Origin: Pseudomonas umsongensis
GTDB lineage: Bacteria; Pseudomonadota; Gammaproteobacteria; Pseudomonadales; Pseudomonadaceae
Direction of reading: 5' to 3'
Assembly (NCBI RefSeq): GCF_002236105.1
Contig: NZ_NIWU01000003.1
Span: 250,501 to 314,500, forward strand
Length of the DNA: 64,000 bases
In this document: in pieces, positions 44,477 through 53,561 of the stretch
How positions within the stretch are numbered: position 1 is the stretch's first letter
Layout of the letters: each line of letters opens with the position of its first letter
Made by a program: the position numbers and the translations under genes
Notes under the pieces: generated by a model
What the model was told of the DNA's origin: nothing
Databases searched by the model: none
What the model saw: only the letters and a program-made list of their open reading frames with translations

Positions 44477-45625
44477 GTGAGCGAAACAGCCTTGCCAAAA
44501 GATGACGTCCGGCCAGTGCTTGAAGCGCCGGTTGATGAAATGCAGCCGCCACCTGCTGCGGTGCAGCGCCGCGGCAATGGGCTGGCCATCGTCGCGCTGC
44601 TGCTGGGCGCCGCCGGTGTCGCGGTGGGTGGTTGGGGGGTCTGGCAGGTGCGTCACCTGCAAGCGATCAACCAACAGCAGTTGGGTCAGGTGCAGGCGTT
44701 GAGTGACGAGGCGCAGAGCCTGAAACTCAATGATCAACGCCTAAGCGCGCGTCTGGAGCAACTGCCCGGCGCCGATGTGCTGGAAGAGCGCAGTCGGCTG
44801 GTGATTCAGCTTCAGGGTGATCAGCAGCGACTCAATCAACGCCTGGAAACCGTCCTCGGCGCCAGCCGCAAGGATTGGCGACTGGCAGAGGCCGAGCACT
44901 TGCTGCGTCTGGCCAGCCTGCGTCTTTCGGCCCTGCAGGACATCAGCAGCGCCCAAGCCCTGGTGCAAGGCGCCGATGAAATTCTCCGTGAACAGAATGA
45001 CCCTGGCTCCTTTGCCGCTCGCGAGCAAGTGGCCAAGACCCTGGTGGCCCTGCGCAGCACCGAACAGCCGGATCGCACCGGTTTGTTCCTGCGACTGGGG
45101 GCGTTGCGCGACCAGGTGATCAACCTGACCGAGCTCGCGCCCGAGTACAAGGATCGCGGCGAATCCTTGCTGGGACTGACCGCCGATGGCGACGGCGCCA
45201 GCCGCTGGGCGCAATGGTGGGATCAGATCTCGCGCTACATCCGTATCGATTTCAACGCCGACAAGAATGTTCGTCCTTTGCTGGCCGGGCAGAGCCTGAG
45301 TCAGGTTCGCCTCGCCCTGAGCCTGGCGCTGGAGCAGGCGCAATGGGCTGCGCTCAACGGTCAGGCAGCGGTGTATTCGCAAGCCTTGGCAGAGGCGCGG
45401 GATGTGCTCAAGGGCAACTTCAACCCGGACAATCCCCAGAGCAAAGTGATGCTCGAACAGGTAGCGGAACTGAGCAAGCAGCCGGTCTCCGTGGTCACCC
45501 CGGACCTGACTGGCACCCTGAGTGCGGTCCAGGGCTATCTGGAGCGGCGTAACGTCAACGCCGAGGACTCGATCAAGCCGCTGGCCAAACCTGCCGCGAA
45601 TACCGCGCAGGAGGCCACCCCATGA
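44477..45625 (+). CDS. hemX: HemX, membrane-anchored uroporphyrinogen-III C-methyltransferase-like protein
   Basis: This 382-residue protein starts at GTG after AAAGGATGG. One transmembrane helix (about 37-58, LAIVALLLGAAGVAVGGWGVW) is followed by a periplasmic coiled-coil and helical domain (LRLASLRLSALQDISSAQALVQGADEIL). Despite its name, it lacks the SAM-binding fold of CobA/CysG; HemX probably scaffolds haem enzymes. It overlaps hemY by 4 bases. Confidence 0.9.
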   Translation: MSETALPKDDVRPVLEAPVDEMQPPPAAVQRRGNGLAIVALLLGAAGVAVGGWGVWQVRHLQAINQQQLGQVQALSDEAQSLKLNDQRLSARLEQLPGADVLEERSRLVIQLQGDQQRLNQRLETVLGASRKDWRLAEAEHLLRLASLRLSALQDISSAQALVQGADEILREQNDPGSFAAREQVAKTLVALRSTEQPDRTGLFLRLGALRDQVINLTELAPEYKDRGESLLGLTADGDGASRWAQWWDQISRYIRIDFNADKNVRPLLAGQSLSQVRLALSLALEQAQWAALNGQAAVYSQALAEARDVLKGNFNPDNPQSKVMLEQVAELSKQPVSVVTPDLTGTLSAVQGYLERRNVNAEDSIKPLAKPAANTAQEATP

Positions 45626-46860
45626 AACGCCTCTATGTGATCGTGTTCCTGGCCATTGCGGCTGCGGCTGCGCTGGGCTTGGCCATCGCCGAGCATTCAG
45701 GTTACGTCCTGATCGCCTACAAGAGCTTTCGCTACGAATCGAGCCTGTGGGCAACCCTGGCCTTGATCGCCGTTCTCTGGCTGGTCTTCTGGGGCATCAA
45801 GGCGTTGATCGAACTGGTGACGACCTCCGGTGGCGTGGTCAACCCGTGGTCACGGCGCAATCGCAGTCGCCGGATCCAGGTGGCGATAGAGCATGGGCAA
45901 CTGGACCTGGCCGAAGGTCGCTGGGCCAGCGCGCAGCGTCATTTGCATCGGGCCGCAGAAGCCGAGCGCCAGCCGCTGCTTTACTACCTCGGGGCTGCAC
46001 GGGCCGCGAACGAACAAGGTCGATACGAAGAAAGTGACAACCTGCTGGAGCGTGCTCTGGAGCGTCAGCCCCAGGCCGAGTTGGCGATTGCCTTGAATCA
46101 CGCGCAGTTGCAGACCGATCGTGGTGATACCGAGGGCGCCCTGGTGACCCTGCAGGCCATGCACGAGCGTCATCCGCATAACGCACAGACGCTGCGTCAG
46201 TTGCAGCGCCTGCATCAGCAGCGAGGTGATTGGTCGGCAGTGATTCGCTTGCTGCCTGAGCTGCGCAAGGACAAAGTCCTGCCAGCGGCTGAACTGGCCG
46301 AACTGGAGCGTCGAGCCTGGGGTGAGAACCTGTCCCTGGCGGCGCATAAGGACGTGGAAGGGGCGCTCGGTTTACAGGCGCTCGATCGCGCGTGGCAACA
46401 GCTGACCTCGGCTCAGCGCCAAGAGCCGCAATTGGTGCTCGCCTATGCCGAGCAGCTGCGGCAACTGGGGGCCCAGGTGCAGGCCGAAGAAGTCTTGCGC
46501 ACGGCGCTGAAGCGTAACTATGACAGTCATCTGGCGCGCCTTTATGGATTGGTACGCGGCAGTGACCCGGCTCGCCAGCTGCAACTCGCCGAGGGCTGGC
46601 TCAAGGATCATCCGACAGATCCTGGCCTGTTGCTGACGCTGGGTCGCCTGTGTCTGCAAAGCAGCCTGTGGGGCAAGGCCCGGGATTATCTGGAAAGCAG
46701 TCTGCGGGTACAGCGCAATCCGGAAGCATGCGCCGAACTGGCCCGCCTGCTGGCACAGATGGGAGACACCGAACGCAGCAACCAGCTATTCCAGGAAGGC
46801 CTGGGCTTGCTCGATGAGCGCTTGCTGGCGGCACCGTTGCCGGTGTTGGCCCGCGTTTGA
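45622..46860 (+). CDS. hemY: HemY, TPR membrane protein of haem biosynthesis operon
   Basis: This 412-residue protein has two N-terminal membrane helices (about 4-22 and 38-62) followed by TPR repeats (AIEHGQLDLAEGRWASAQRHLHRAAEAE, then GAARAANEQGRYEESDNLLERALE). It is the proteobacterial HemY, different from the Bacillus protoporphyrinogen oxidase of the same name. It ends the hemCDXY operon. Confidence 0.92.
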   Translation: MKRLYVIVFLAIAAAAALGLAIAEHSGYVLIAYKSFRYESSLWATLALIAVLWLVFWGIKALIELVTTSGGVVNPWSRRNRSRRIQVAIEHGQLDLAEGRWASAQRHLHRAAEAERQPLLYYLGAARAANEQGRYEESDNLLERALERQPQAELAIALNHAQLQTDRGDTEGALVTLQAMHERHPHNAQTLRQLQRLHQQRGDWSAVIRLLPELRKDKVLPAAELAELERRAWGENLSLAAHKDVEGALGLQALDRAWQQLTSAQRQEPQLVLAYAEQLRQLGAQVQAEEVLRTALKRNYDSHLARLYGLVRGSDPARQLQLAEGWLKDHPTDPGLLLTLGRLCLQSSLWGKARDYLESSLRVQRNPEACAELARLLAQMGDTERSNQLFQEGLGLLDERLLAAPLPVLARV

Positions 46861-47090
46861 CCACTGAGTGAAGGATCGCTCGAATGGGCGATCCGCTGCT
46901 CCAGAGTCTGTCGGAATTCTCCCTTCACAATCCCGCTTCAGCAAAGTCCTACAGACCATTGCATCTTATCCTCCGATGCCTGTCGGGATTTCCTAACGTA
47001 TTTGCTGAAGTGTCTGCATCTGCCCGCCTTGTAAGGGTTGCGCAGTTTCCACTACCGTAGCTGTCGGACTCTTATTGTTACGGAAACGCC

Positions 47091-47642
47091 ATGTCGTTGG
47101 CCTGCCCCCGCTCCCTGTTTTTCACTGTGTTCATCGCAGGCGCCCTGGCCTTGGGCGTTTCCTATTACCTGGAATATGCAGTCGGCCTCCAGCCATGTGG
47201 CTTGTGTCTGTTGCAGCGGGCTTGCCTGGCGCTGTTGACCGGTTTGAGCCTGATAGCTTCGGTGCACGGTCCCGGTCGCCTGGGGGCCTTTGTGTATTGG
47301 CTGCTCGGGCTGTTCTGCGGCCTGTTGGGCACATTCACGGCCTGGCGCCAGGTGTTGCTGCAAAGCGACCCAGTGCATCAACTTTCCGCCTGCTCGCCCG
47401 ACCTTGCCGAGGTATTTACCAGCGCCCCGTGGTTACGGGTTGCGCAGCAGTTGTTCCAGAGTGCCGTCGACTGCCCGCGGATAGCCTGGACGTTGTTCGA
47501 TTTGAGCATTCCGGAATGGAGCCTGCTGTTCTTCGTAGCGGTGATGATTCCGGGAATTTATCAGCTCATTGGCCTGGCCTTGAGCGCCAGCAGACGACCG
47601 CTCGGCGGCGAGTCGTCGCATCGGGTGCTTGCCAAAGATTAA
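47091..47642 (+). CDS. dsbB: Disulfide bond formation protein DsbB (DsbH type)
   Basis: This 183-residue quinone-linked oxidase has four membrane helices. The first redox pair is CGLC (36, 39), and the second lies at about 100 (SACSPD) and 128 (DCPR). It reoxidises DsbA by passing electrons to ubiquinone. Pseudomonas carries two dsbB-like genes; this one lies after hemY and before algQ, the position of PA5256 (dsbH), as recalled. The gap before it (46861-47090) holds nothing else I can see. Confidence 0.9.
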   Translation: MSLACPRSLFFTVFIAGALALGVSYYLEYAVGLQPCGLCLLQRACLALLTGLSLIASVHGPGRLGAFVYWLLGLFCGLLGTFTAWRQVLLQSDPVHQLSACSPDLAEVFTSAPWLRVAQQLFQSAVDCPRIAWTLFDLSIPEWSLLFFVAVMIPGIYQLIGLALSASRRPLGGESSHRVLAKD

Positions 47643-47818
47643 ACACTTGTATGAACTTTATCGTCTGAGTACCTTGAAGCCACCGTCGTGCGGGCATAAT
47701 CTGGCCCGCACGTGTCATTGGATTTATGTTGCTCGATGACGCTCTGCCTGGTCGATCTTGATTCTCAAGTGTGTGACAGGTGTAGAGCAGCATGACCCAC
47801 AAGGGAAGAGAGACCGCC

Positions 47819-48277
47819 ATGCTCGAAAGTTGTCAGAATGCTCAGGAACGTTGGGGTGGAGTTCATCTGCTGATTGACCGCTGGTTGCAGGAGCGTAAAG
47901 AGCTGATCGATGCGTACGACAAGCTCGGAGCAAAACCTGAGGCACTGTCCGAGAACCGCAAGCCCTTGCAAGAGTTCTGCGGCGTCCTGGTCGATTACGT
48001 ATCCGCCGGCCACTTCGAGATCTACGAACAATTGACGGGGGAGGCCAAGGCCTTCAACGACAAGCGTGGCCTGGAACTCGCCGAGACCATCTACCCACGC
48101 ATCGACGTCATCACCGAGAAACTCCTCGCGTTCAACGACCTGTGCGATGCCGGGAAGTGTGTTGCTGATGAGTTCAAGACGCTGGGTGGCTTGCTGCATG
48201 AGCGCTTCGAACTGGAAGACTGCCTGATCGAAGTGCTGCATACCGCTCACAAGGAAGAAGATTCGGTTCAGGCCTGA
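47819..48277 (+). CDS. algQ: AlgQ/Rsd, anti-sigma-70 factor
   Basis: This 152-residue protein has the Rsd fold. It binds sigma-70 region 4 and lets other sigma factors compete, and in P. aeruginosa it affects alginate and virulence. Marks are MLESCQNAQERWGGVHLLIDRWLQER at the N-terminus and FKTLGGLLHERFELEDCLIEVLH at the end. An in-frame ATG at 47792 would add nine residues; the conserved MLESC start is preferred, although the Shine-Dalgarno GGGAAGAGAG lies between the two. Confidence 0.9.
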   Translation: MLESCQNAQERWGGVHLLIDRWLQERKELIDAYDKLGAKPEALSENRKPLQEFCGVLVDYVSAGHFEIYEQLTGEAKAFNDKRGLELAETIYPRIDVITEKLLAFNDLCDAGKCVADEFKTLGGLLHERFELEDCLIEVLHTAHKEEDSVQA

Positions 48278-48296
48278 TCGTTCTCCCCGCAAAACA

Positions 48297-48330
48297 TGAA
48301 AACGGTGCGCCATGGCGCACCGTTTTTCGT
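48297..48330. terminator. Bidirectional terminator between algQ and the FKBP gene
   Basis: AACGGTGCGCCATGGCGCACCGTT (48301-48324) is a perfect palindrome with A-run before it and T-run after it. It lies between two convergent genes. Confidence 0.9.
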
Positions 48331-48338
48331 TTGTGCTT

Positions 48339-49004
48339 TCAGCTGGAGGCGTCGCGCAATTCGACTTCGAATACCAGGGGAGTGAAGGGGGCGATCAGGT
48401 CGCCGGCACCGTCGGCGCCATAAGCCTGCGATGATGGAATCACCAGGCGCCATTTGGCACCGACCGGCATGTTTTGCAGCGCGCTGCGCCAGCCGCTGAT
48501 CACGCTATCGAGACTGAACCATTGCGGTTGATTGTTTTGGTCGAACACTGTGCCGTCAGGAAGTCTCCCGATGTAAAGCACCTGGACCTTTACGTTTGGT
48601 CCGGCCTTGGTGCCGTTACCCGGTGCCAACTCGGTCAGCAGGATTCCATCCGCCAATTCGCGAACGCCAGGTTTGGCTTTTTCCCTGGCGAGAAAGTTTT
48701 GCTCGCTTTCCAGCGCCAACGTGTTTTGCGGCGCAGGCGTCTGCATGCTCACCCGAGCTTCGTGCTCGCTCAGAATCTGTTCGATCTGCTCGTCCTTCAA
48801 CGCCAGTGGCTTGCCTTGATAGGCCTGCTGCAATCCGTCGACCAGTGCCTGAATCTGCAAGTCAGGAACCTCTTGGCGCAAGCGCTCGCCGAGACTTGCT
48901 CCCAGGCTGTAAGCGAGATCGTGAGCGTCTTTTTCCGGGTTTTTTTCGGCGGCTTGGGCTACGGAAAAAAACACGCAAAACGATAAAAACAGGTAGCGCG
49001 ACAT
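48339..49004 (-). CDS. Periplasmic FKBP-type peptidyl-prolyl isomerase
   Basis: This 221-residue protein has a signal peptide (MSRYLFLSFCVFFSVAQAAE), an N-terminal helical dimerisation domain (about 25-115, Mip/FkpA type) and a C-terminal FKBP domain. The latter shows VKVQVLYIGRLPDGTVFDQN, VISGWRSALQNMPVGAKWRLVIP and AYG. The ATG at 49004 has GGAG at the right distance; the in-frame GTG six bases earlier does not. It assists folding in the periplasm. Confidence 0.9.
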   Translation of the reverse strand: MSRYLFLSFCVFFSVAQAAEKNPEKDAHDLAYSLGASLGERLRQEVPDLQIQALVDGLQQAYQGKPLALKDEQIEQILSEHEARVSMQTPAPQNTLALESEQNFLAREKAKPGVRELADGILLTELAPGNGTKAGPNVKVQVLYIGRLPDGTVFDQNNQPQWFSLDSVISGWRSALQNMPVGAKWRLVIPSSQAYGADGAGDLIAPFTPLVFEVELRDASS

Positions 49005-49196
49005 CGACACTCTCCAGCCTGGGATGCGGCCGATTATGCCAGTGCGAATGCATTCAAAGGTGAACTGCTTTTGCGCCAGCGCAGAACATTTTCAGTTCGT
49101 TGCAACGCAGCGCTTTGGATACTGTCAAGATGCCCTAGCGGCGGTAGCAGCAGAGGTCTAGTATGAGCCGCACTCACCCCAGCCAGGAGGTAAACC

Positions 49197-50330
49197 ATGT
49201 CGGCCACCAAGAAGCCTGTAAGTACTCCGTTGCACCTGCTCCAACAACTCTCGGGCAGCCTGCTCGAGCATCTGGAAAACGCTTGTTCCGAAGCTTTGGC
49301 TGATGCTGAGAAATTGCTCGCCAAACTGGAAAAGCAGCGCGGAAAAGCGCAAGAGAAACTGCACAGATCCCGCACCAAATTGCAGGACGCAGCGGCGGCC
49401 GGAAAGGCCAAGGCACAAGCCAAGGCCAAGGGCGCGGTGAAAGAGCTCGAGGACCTGCTTGATGCACTCAAGGATCGTCAATCGGAAACTCGCGGCTACA
49501 TCCTGCAACTCAAGCGCGACGCCCAGGAAAGCCTGAAACTGGCCCAGGGTGTTGGTCGCGTTCAAGAGGCTGTCGGCAAGGCGTTGTCCCTGCGTTCGGC
49601 CAAACCAGCTGCGGCTCCTGCGAAGAAAGCTGCTGCCAAACCGGTTGCCGCAAAAGCACCGGCCAAGCCTGCCGCCAAACCTGCCGCCAAGGCACCGGTG
49701 AAAGCCGCAGCCAAACCTGCTGCAACCTCTGCAGCGAAAAAACCTGTCGCGGCCAGTGCTGCAAAACCGGCTGCTAGAACCGCTGCTGCCAAACCTGCTG
49801 CCAAGCCAGCTGCTGCCAAAACAGCGGCCGCGAAACCGGCCGCCAAAACCGCCGCTGCGAAACCTGCCGTAGCCAAAACCGCAGCCGCCAAACCAGCCGC
49901 TAGAACTGCCGCTGCGAAACCGGCTGCCAAACCTGCCGTGGCGAAAACCGCTGCCAAGCCTGCTGCAAAACCAGCGGCCAAACCGGCGGCGAAAGCAGCT
50001 GCGAAACCTGCTGCAAAACCAGCGGCTAAAACCGCTGCGGCCAAACCAGCCACCGCCGCAAAACCTGCCGCGGCGAAACCGGCAGCAAAACCCGCCGCTG
50101 CCAAGCCAGCAGCAAAACCGGCAGCGAAACCTGCCGTGAAACCTGCCGTGAAAAAACCGGCCGCTGTTGCCAAGCCGGCTCCGGCCCCTGCTGCCAAGCC
50201 AGCGACGCCAGCGCCAGCGCCATCCGCTTCGGCTGCTCCTACGCCGACAGCAACAACCTCGACAGCCTCCACCGCGCCAACGCCAGTGGCACCGTCGAAC
50301 TCCAGCACCAACCCAACCAGCGCTTCTTAA
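49197..50330 (+). CDS. algP: AlgP, histone H1-like DNA-binding regulator
   Basis: This 377-residue protein has a helical N-terminal domain (1-125, STPLHLLQQLSGSLLEHLENACSEALADAEKLL). A lysine/alanine/proline tail (about 130-360) follows, made of many KPAA units, as in the H1-like AlgP of P. aeruginosa. The tail should bind DNA nonspecifically. The repeat coding region is 49600-50190 and is prone to length change. It begins after CAGGAGG. Confidence 0.93.
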   Translation: MSATKKPVSTPLHLLQQLSGSLLEHLENACSEALADAEKLLAKLEKQRGKAQEKLHRSRTKLQDAAAAGKAKAQAKAKGAVKELEDLLDALKDRQSETRGYILQLKRDAQESLKLAQGVGRVQEAVGKALSLRSAKPAAAPAKKAAAKPVAAKAPAKPAAKPAAKAPVKAAAKPAATSAAKKPVAASAAKPAARTAAAKPAAKPAAAKTAAAKPAAKTAAAKPAVAKTAAAKPAARTAAAKPAAKPAVAKTAAKPAAKPAAKPAAKAAAKPAAKPAAKTAAAKPATAAKPAAAKPAAKPAAAKPAAKPAAKPAVKPAVKKPAAVAKPAPAPAAKPATPAPAPSASAAPTPTATTSTASTAPTPVAPSNSSTNPTSAS

Positions 50331-50791
50331 GTGCCGGTTACCGCGACGCGCAGCTGATGCAGCGCGTCGCGGTGCAGGTGGGCGGCATCTGCCGTCACAC
50401 CTTCCAGCCAGATCGCCAGGTCGGTCGCGACACCGTGCGGCCAATCCCGAGACGATCGCTCCAGGCGCAACAGCAGATTTCTCTCGGCCTCCAATTCTAG
50501 TGCCTTGACCTGTTCGCGCAGCAAGTGCAGCTCGGCATCCTGTTCGGCGGCAACCTTCCATTGCACGCGCAGCGCCCGCAACGGTTGCACGACATCGACG
50601 TCCCAGGCTTGTGCCACACCGCGAAGTTTCTCCAGGCGCTGTTCATCGCAAGCGATACCCCGCTGTCCCAGCCATGCCGCGCACAGCAGCAGACACACAC
50701 TGACGCCGGCCGCCTGCATTTGCAGGCATGCCTGTTCAACGCCCGGACGGGCATAAAGGGTCAGGGAAAAGCTCCACAGGTCAGAGGACAT
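50327..50791 (-). CDS. TIGR02444 family protein
   Basis: This 154-residue cytoplasmic helical protein has DLWSFSLTLYARPGVEQACLQMQ near the start and VSVCLLLCAAWLGQRG next. The pattern is that of the TIGR02444 family found beside algP and the ABC-F gene in Pseudomonas. Its function is unknown. Its stop overlaps that of algP by 4 bases, tail to tail. Confidence 0.82.
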   Translation of the reverse strand: MSSDLWSFSLTLYARPGVEQACLQMQAAGVSVCLLLCAAWLGQRGIACDEQRLEKLRGVAQAWDVDVVQPLRALRVQWKVAAEQDAELHLLREQVKALELEAERNLLLRLERSSRDWPHGVATDLAIWLEGVTADAAHLHRDALHQLRVAVTGT

Positions 50792-50841
50792 AGTGCTACT
50801 CGCGCCAGTTGCGAGCGAAGCTGGTAGACTCCGCCGCCATT

Positions 50842-52752
50842 ATGATTCGACTTCAGAACCTGACTTTACAGCGTGGCCCGCAACGTCTGCTAGAAGACGC
50901 CGAGCTAACCCTGCACGCCGGCCAGAAAGCCGGCCTCATCGGTGCCAACGGCGCCGGCAAATCGAGCCTGTTCGCCTTGCTTCGGGGTGAGCTGCACCCG
51001 GACTCGGGCGATTGCTTCCTGCCGGCCGACTGGCGTATCGCCCACATGCGCCAGGAGGTCGACACGCTCGAACGCCTGGCGGTCGACTACGTGCTCGATG
51101 GCGACTTGCGCCTGCGCCAGGTGCAACGTGACCTGGCGGCAGCCGAAGCGGCCCATGACGGTGCCGCACAGGCCCGCTACCACTCCGAGCTGGATAGCGC
51201 CGACGGGTACACCGCCGACGCAAGGGCGCGCAAGCTGCTGGCCGGCCTGGGCTTCACCAACGAGCAGATGGATCGCCAGGTCGGCGATTTCTCCGGTGGC
51301 TGGCGGATGCGCCTGAACCTGGCGCAGGCCTTGATGTGTCCTTCGGACCTGCTGTTGCTCGACGAACCGACTAACCACCTGGACCTCGACGCCATCATCT
51401 GGCTCGAGGAGTGGCTCAAAAGCTATCCTGGCACCTTGATGCTGATTTCCCACGACCGGGACTTCCTCGATGCCGTGGTCGATCACGTGGCTCACGTCGA
51501 TCAACGCAAGATCACCCTCTATCGCGGCGGCTACAGCGCCTTCGAGCGTGCCCGAGCCGAACGCCTGGCCCAGCAACAACAGGCCTATGAGAAGCAGCAG
51601 GCGCAACGGGCGCACATGGAAAGCTACATCGCCCGCTTCAAGGCCCAGGCGACCAAGGCCCGCCAGGCCCAGAGCCGGATCAAGGCCCTGGAGCGCATGG
51701 AAGAGCTGACGGCGGCGCACGTCGACTCGCCGTTCGACTTCGTCTTCCGCGAGTCGCAGAAAATTTCCAGTCCGCTGATCGACCTGTCTGATGCCCGCCT
51801 GGGTTACGGCGAGAAAACCGTGCTGGAGAAGGTCAAGCTGCAACTGACTCCCGGTGCGCGCATCGGCTTGCTCGGCCCGAACGGCGCCGGTAAATCGACC
51901 TTGATCAAAAACCTTGCCGGTGAGCTCTCGCCTCTGGCGGGCCGCTTGACCCGTGGCGAAAATACCGTCGTTGGTTACTTCGCGCAGCACCAGCTTGACT
52001 CCCTGGATGCCAAGGCCAGCCCGTTGCTTCACTTGCAACGCCTGGCGCCAACCGAGCGCGAACAGACCCTGCGCGACTTTCTCGGGGGCTTTGACTTCCG
52101 CGGCGCGCGGATCGACGAGCCAGTCCTGAATTTCTCCGGTGGCGAAAAGGCGCGCCTGGCGCTGGCGCTGATTGCCTGGGACCGGCCGAACCTGTTGCTG
52201 CTCGACGAACCGACCAACCACCTGGACCTGGAAATGCGCCTGGCGCTGACCATGGCCTTGCAGGAATTCAGTGGTGCGGTACTGGTGGTCTCCCACGATC
52301 GCCATTTGCTCAAAAGCACTACCGACAATTTCTATCTGGTGGCAGACGGCAAGGTCGAAGAGTTCGACGGTGACCTGGAAGACTACACCCGCTGGCTGGT
52401 GGAGTATCGCCAGCGCAATGCGCCGGTCAGCAACACCCCGGTTAACCCGGACAAGACCGACAAGAAAGCCCAGCGTCAGGCTGCCGCTGCATTGCGCCAG
52501 CAACTGGCGCCGCACAAGCGTGAGGCTGACAAGCTCGAAGCCGAGCTGGGCAAGCTGCACGAGAAACTCGCGAAGATCGATGCCAGCCTTGGCGACAGCG
52601 ATATCTACGAGCCGATGCGCAAAAACGAGTTGCGTGACTTGCTGGCCGAGCAAGCCAAGCTGAAGGTGCGCGAAGGGGAGCTGGAAGAAGCCTGGATGGA
52701 AGCCCTGGAACTGCTGGAAAGCATGCAGGCGGAGCTGGAGGCGCTGTCCTGA
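50842..52752 (+). CDS. ABC-F family ATPase (YheS-like)
   Basis: This 636-residue protein has two ABC domains and no membrane part. Domain 1 has GANGAGKSS, signature FSGGWRMRL and LLLLDEPTNHLD. Domain 2 has GPNGAGKST, FSGGEKARLAL and LLLLDEPTNHLD. The P-site tRNA-interaction linker is highly charged, and a C-terminal coiled coil follows (RQQLAPHKREADKLEAELGKLHEKLAKI). ABC-F proteins act on stalled ribosomes. The ATG at 50842 matches the conserved MIRLQNLTL. Confidence 0.93.
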   Translation: MIRLQNLTLQRGPQRLLEDAELTLHAGQKAGLIGANGAGKSSLFALLRGELHPDSGDCFLPADWRIAHMRQEVDTLERLAVDYVLDGDLRLRQVQRDLAAAEAAHDGAAQARYHSELDSADGYTADARARKLLAGLGFTNEQMDRQVGDFSGGWRMRLNLAQALMCPSDLLLLDEPTNHLDLDAIIWLEEWLKSYPGTLMLISHDRDFLDAVVDHVAHVDQRKITLYRGGYSAFERARAERLAQQQQAYEKQQAQRAHMESYIARFKAQATKARQAQSRIKALERMEELTAAHVDSPFDFVFRESQKISSPLIDLSDARLGYGEKTVLEKVKLQLTPGARIGLLGPNGAGKSTLIKNLAGELSPLAGRLTRGENTVVGYFAQHQLDSLDAKASPLLHLQRLAPTEREQTLRDFLGGFDFRGARIDEPVLNFSGGEKARLALALIAWDRPNLLLLDEPTNHLDLEMRLALTMALQEFSGAVLVVSHDRHLLKSTTDNFYLVADGKVEEFDGDLEDYTRWLVEYRQRNAPVSNTPVNPDKTDKKAQRQAAAALRQQLAPHKREADKLEAELGKLHEKLAKIDASLGDSDIYEPMRKNELRDLLAEQAKLKVREGELEEAWMEALELLESMQAELEALS

Positions 52753-53333
52753 TGGAGGCGTTCAAGCTGCCGCTGCCAGCGATGTGGATCGAGCCGATCT
52801 GGCTCGCTGTGCAAATCCTGCTGATCCTGTTGGCTGGCTACATCGCCCAGCGTTTCGTTGCCAAGTGCCTGACCCGTCTCGGTGAGCGCTATCCGTTTCC
52901 GCCGCAGTTGCTGATGCCGCTGCGCGGCGGCCTGCGTTGGCTGATCATGGGCAGTGCATTGATTTTTGTGCTGGAGCGCCTGGGGGTTTCGGCCACGGTG
53001 CTCTGGACCGCGCTGTCGGGTTTCGTCGCGGTGGCGGCGGTGGCGTTTTTCGCCATGTGGAGCGTGCTCTCCAATCTGTTGTGCGCGATCCTGATCTTCA
53101 CAGTCGGGCCGTTTCGCCTGGGCGATGTGGTCGAGTTGGTGGACACCACCGACAAGCCCGGCGTCAAAGGCCGGGTAGTGGCGATCAATCTGCTGTACAC
53201 CACGTTGATCGAGGCTGAAGAGCTGGGTACTGGTAGCGCGATGGTGCAGGTGCCCAACAGTTTGTTCTTCCAGCGATCGGTGCGGCGTTGGCGCGGGACT
53301 GATGTGTTTCCTTCCAGCGGGTTTGAAAAGTAG
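52752..53333 (+). CDS. Small MscS-type mechanosensitive channel protein
   Basis: This 193-residue protein shows three hydrophobic segments (about 15-35, 55-75 and 80-115). The pore-like FFAMWSVLSNLLCAILIFTVGPFRLGDVVELV leads into a short MscS beta domain and VVAINLLYTTLI. The C-terminal alpha-beta domain of full-length MscS is missing, so it is a minimal member. The start overlaps the stop of the ABC-F gene by one base (TGATG). Confidence 0.85.
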   Translation: MEAFKLPLPAMWIEPIWLAVQILLILLAGYIAQRFVAKCLTRLGERYPFPPQLLMPLRGGLRWLIMGSALIFVLERLGVSATVLWTALSGFVAVAAVAFFAMWSVLSNLLCAILIFTVGPFRLGDVVELVDTTDKPGVKGRVVAINLLYTTLIEAEELGTGSAMVQVPNSLFFQRSVRRWRGTDVFPSSGFEK

Positions 53334-53359
53334 GCCTTCTGTTGCCTGATACACCGCCT

Positions 53360-53441
53360 TCGCGAGCAGGCTCGCTCCCACACTCGACCAGGTTCAACCA
53401 GGAGAGACGCAAGCCAAGGTGGGAGCGAGCCTGCTCGCGAA
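53360..53441. repeat. Paired inverted REP element
   Basis: CGCGAGCAGGCTCGCTCCCACA and its inverted copy (ending CGCGA near 53440) flank about 37 bases, after the MscS-like gene. Confidence 0.85.
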
Positions 53442-53561
53442 AGGGGCCTAAAGGCATACAACGCTGGTCGGCAGTCGCCACTTCCTTCAAAAAATCGGTA
53501 GTCATCCACCCAAAGCCGCATTAGCTTAGACATCTGTCACGAGTCCGAGTCGAGGTGTGCA

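Noticed and set aside
49600..50200. A CRISPR-like or satellite repeat
   Set aside because: The repeat is in frame and codes the KPAA tail of AlgP. There are no unique spacers.
50905..52653. Minus-strand open frame of 582 codons opposite the ABC-F gene
   Set aside because: The plus-strand frame has two complete ABC domains; this one has none and is a composition artefact.
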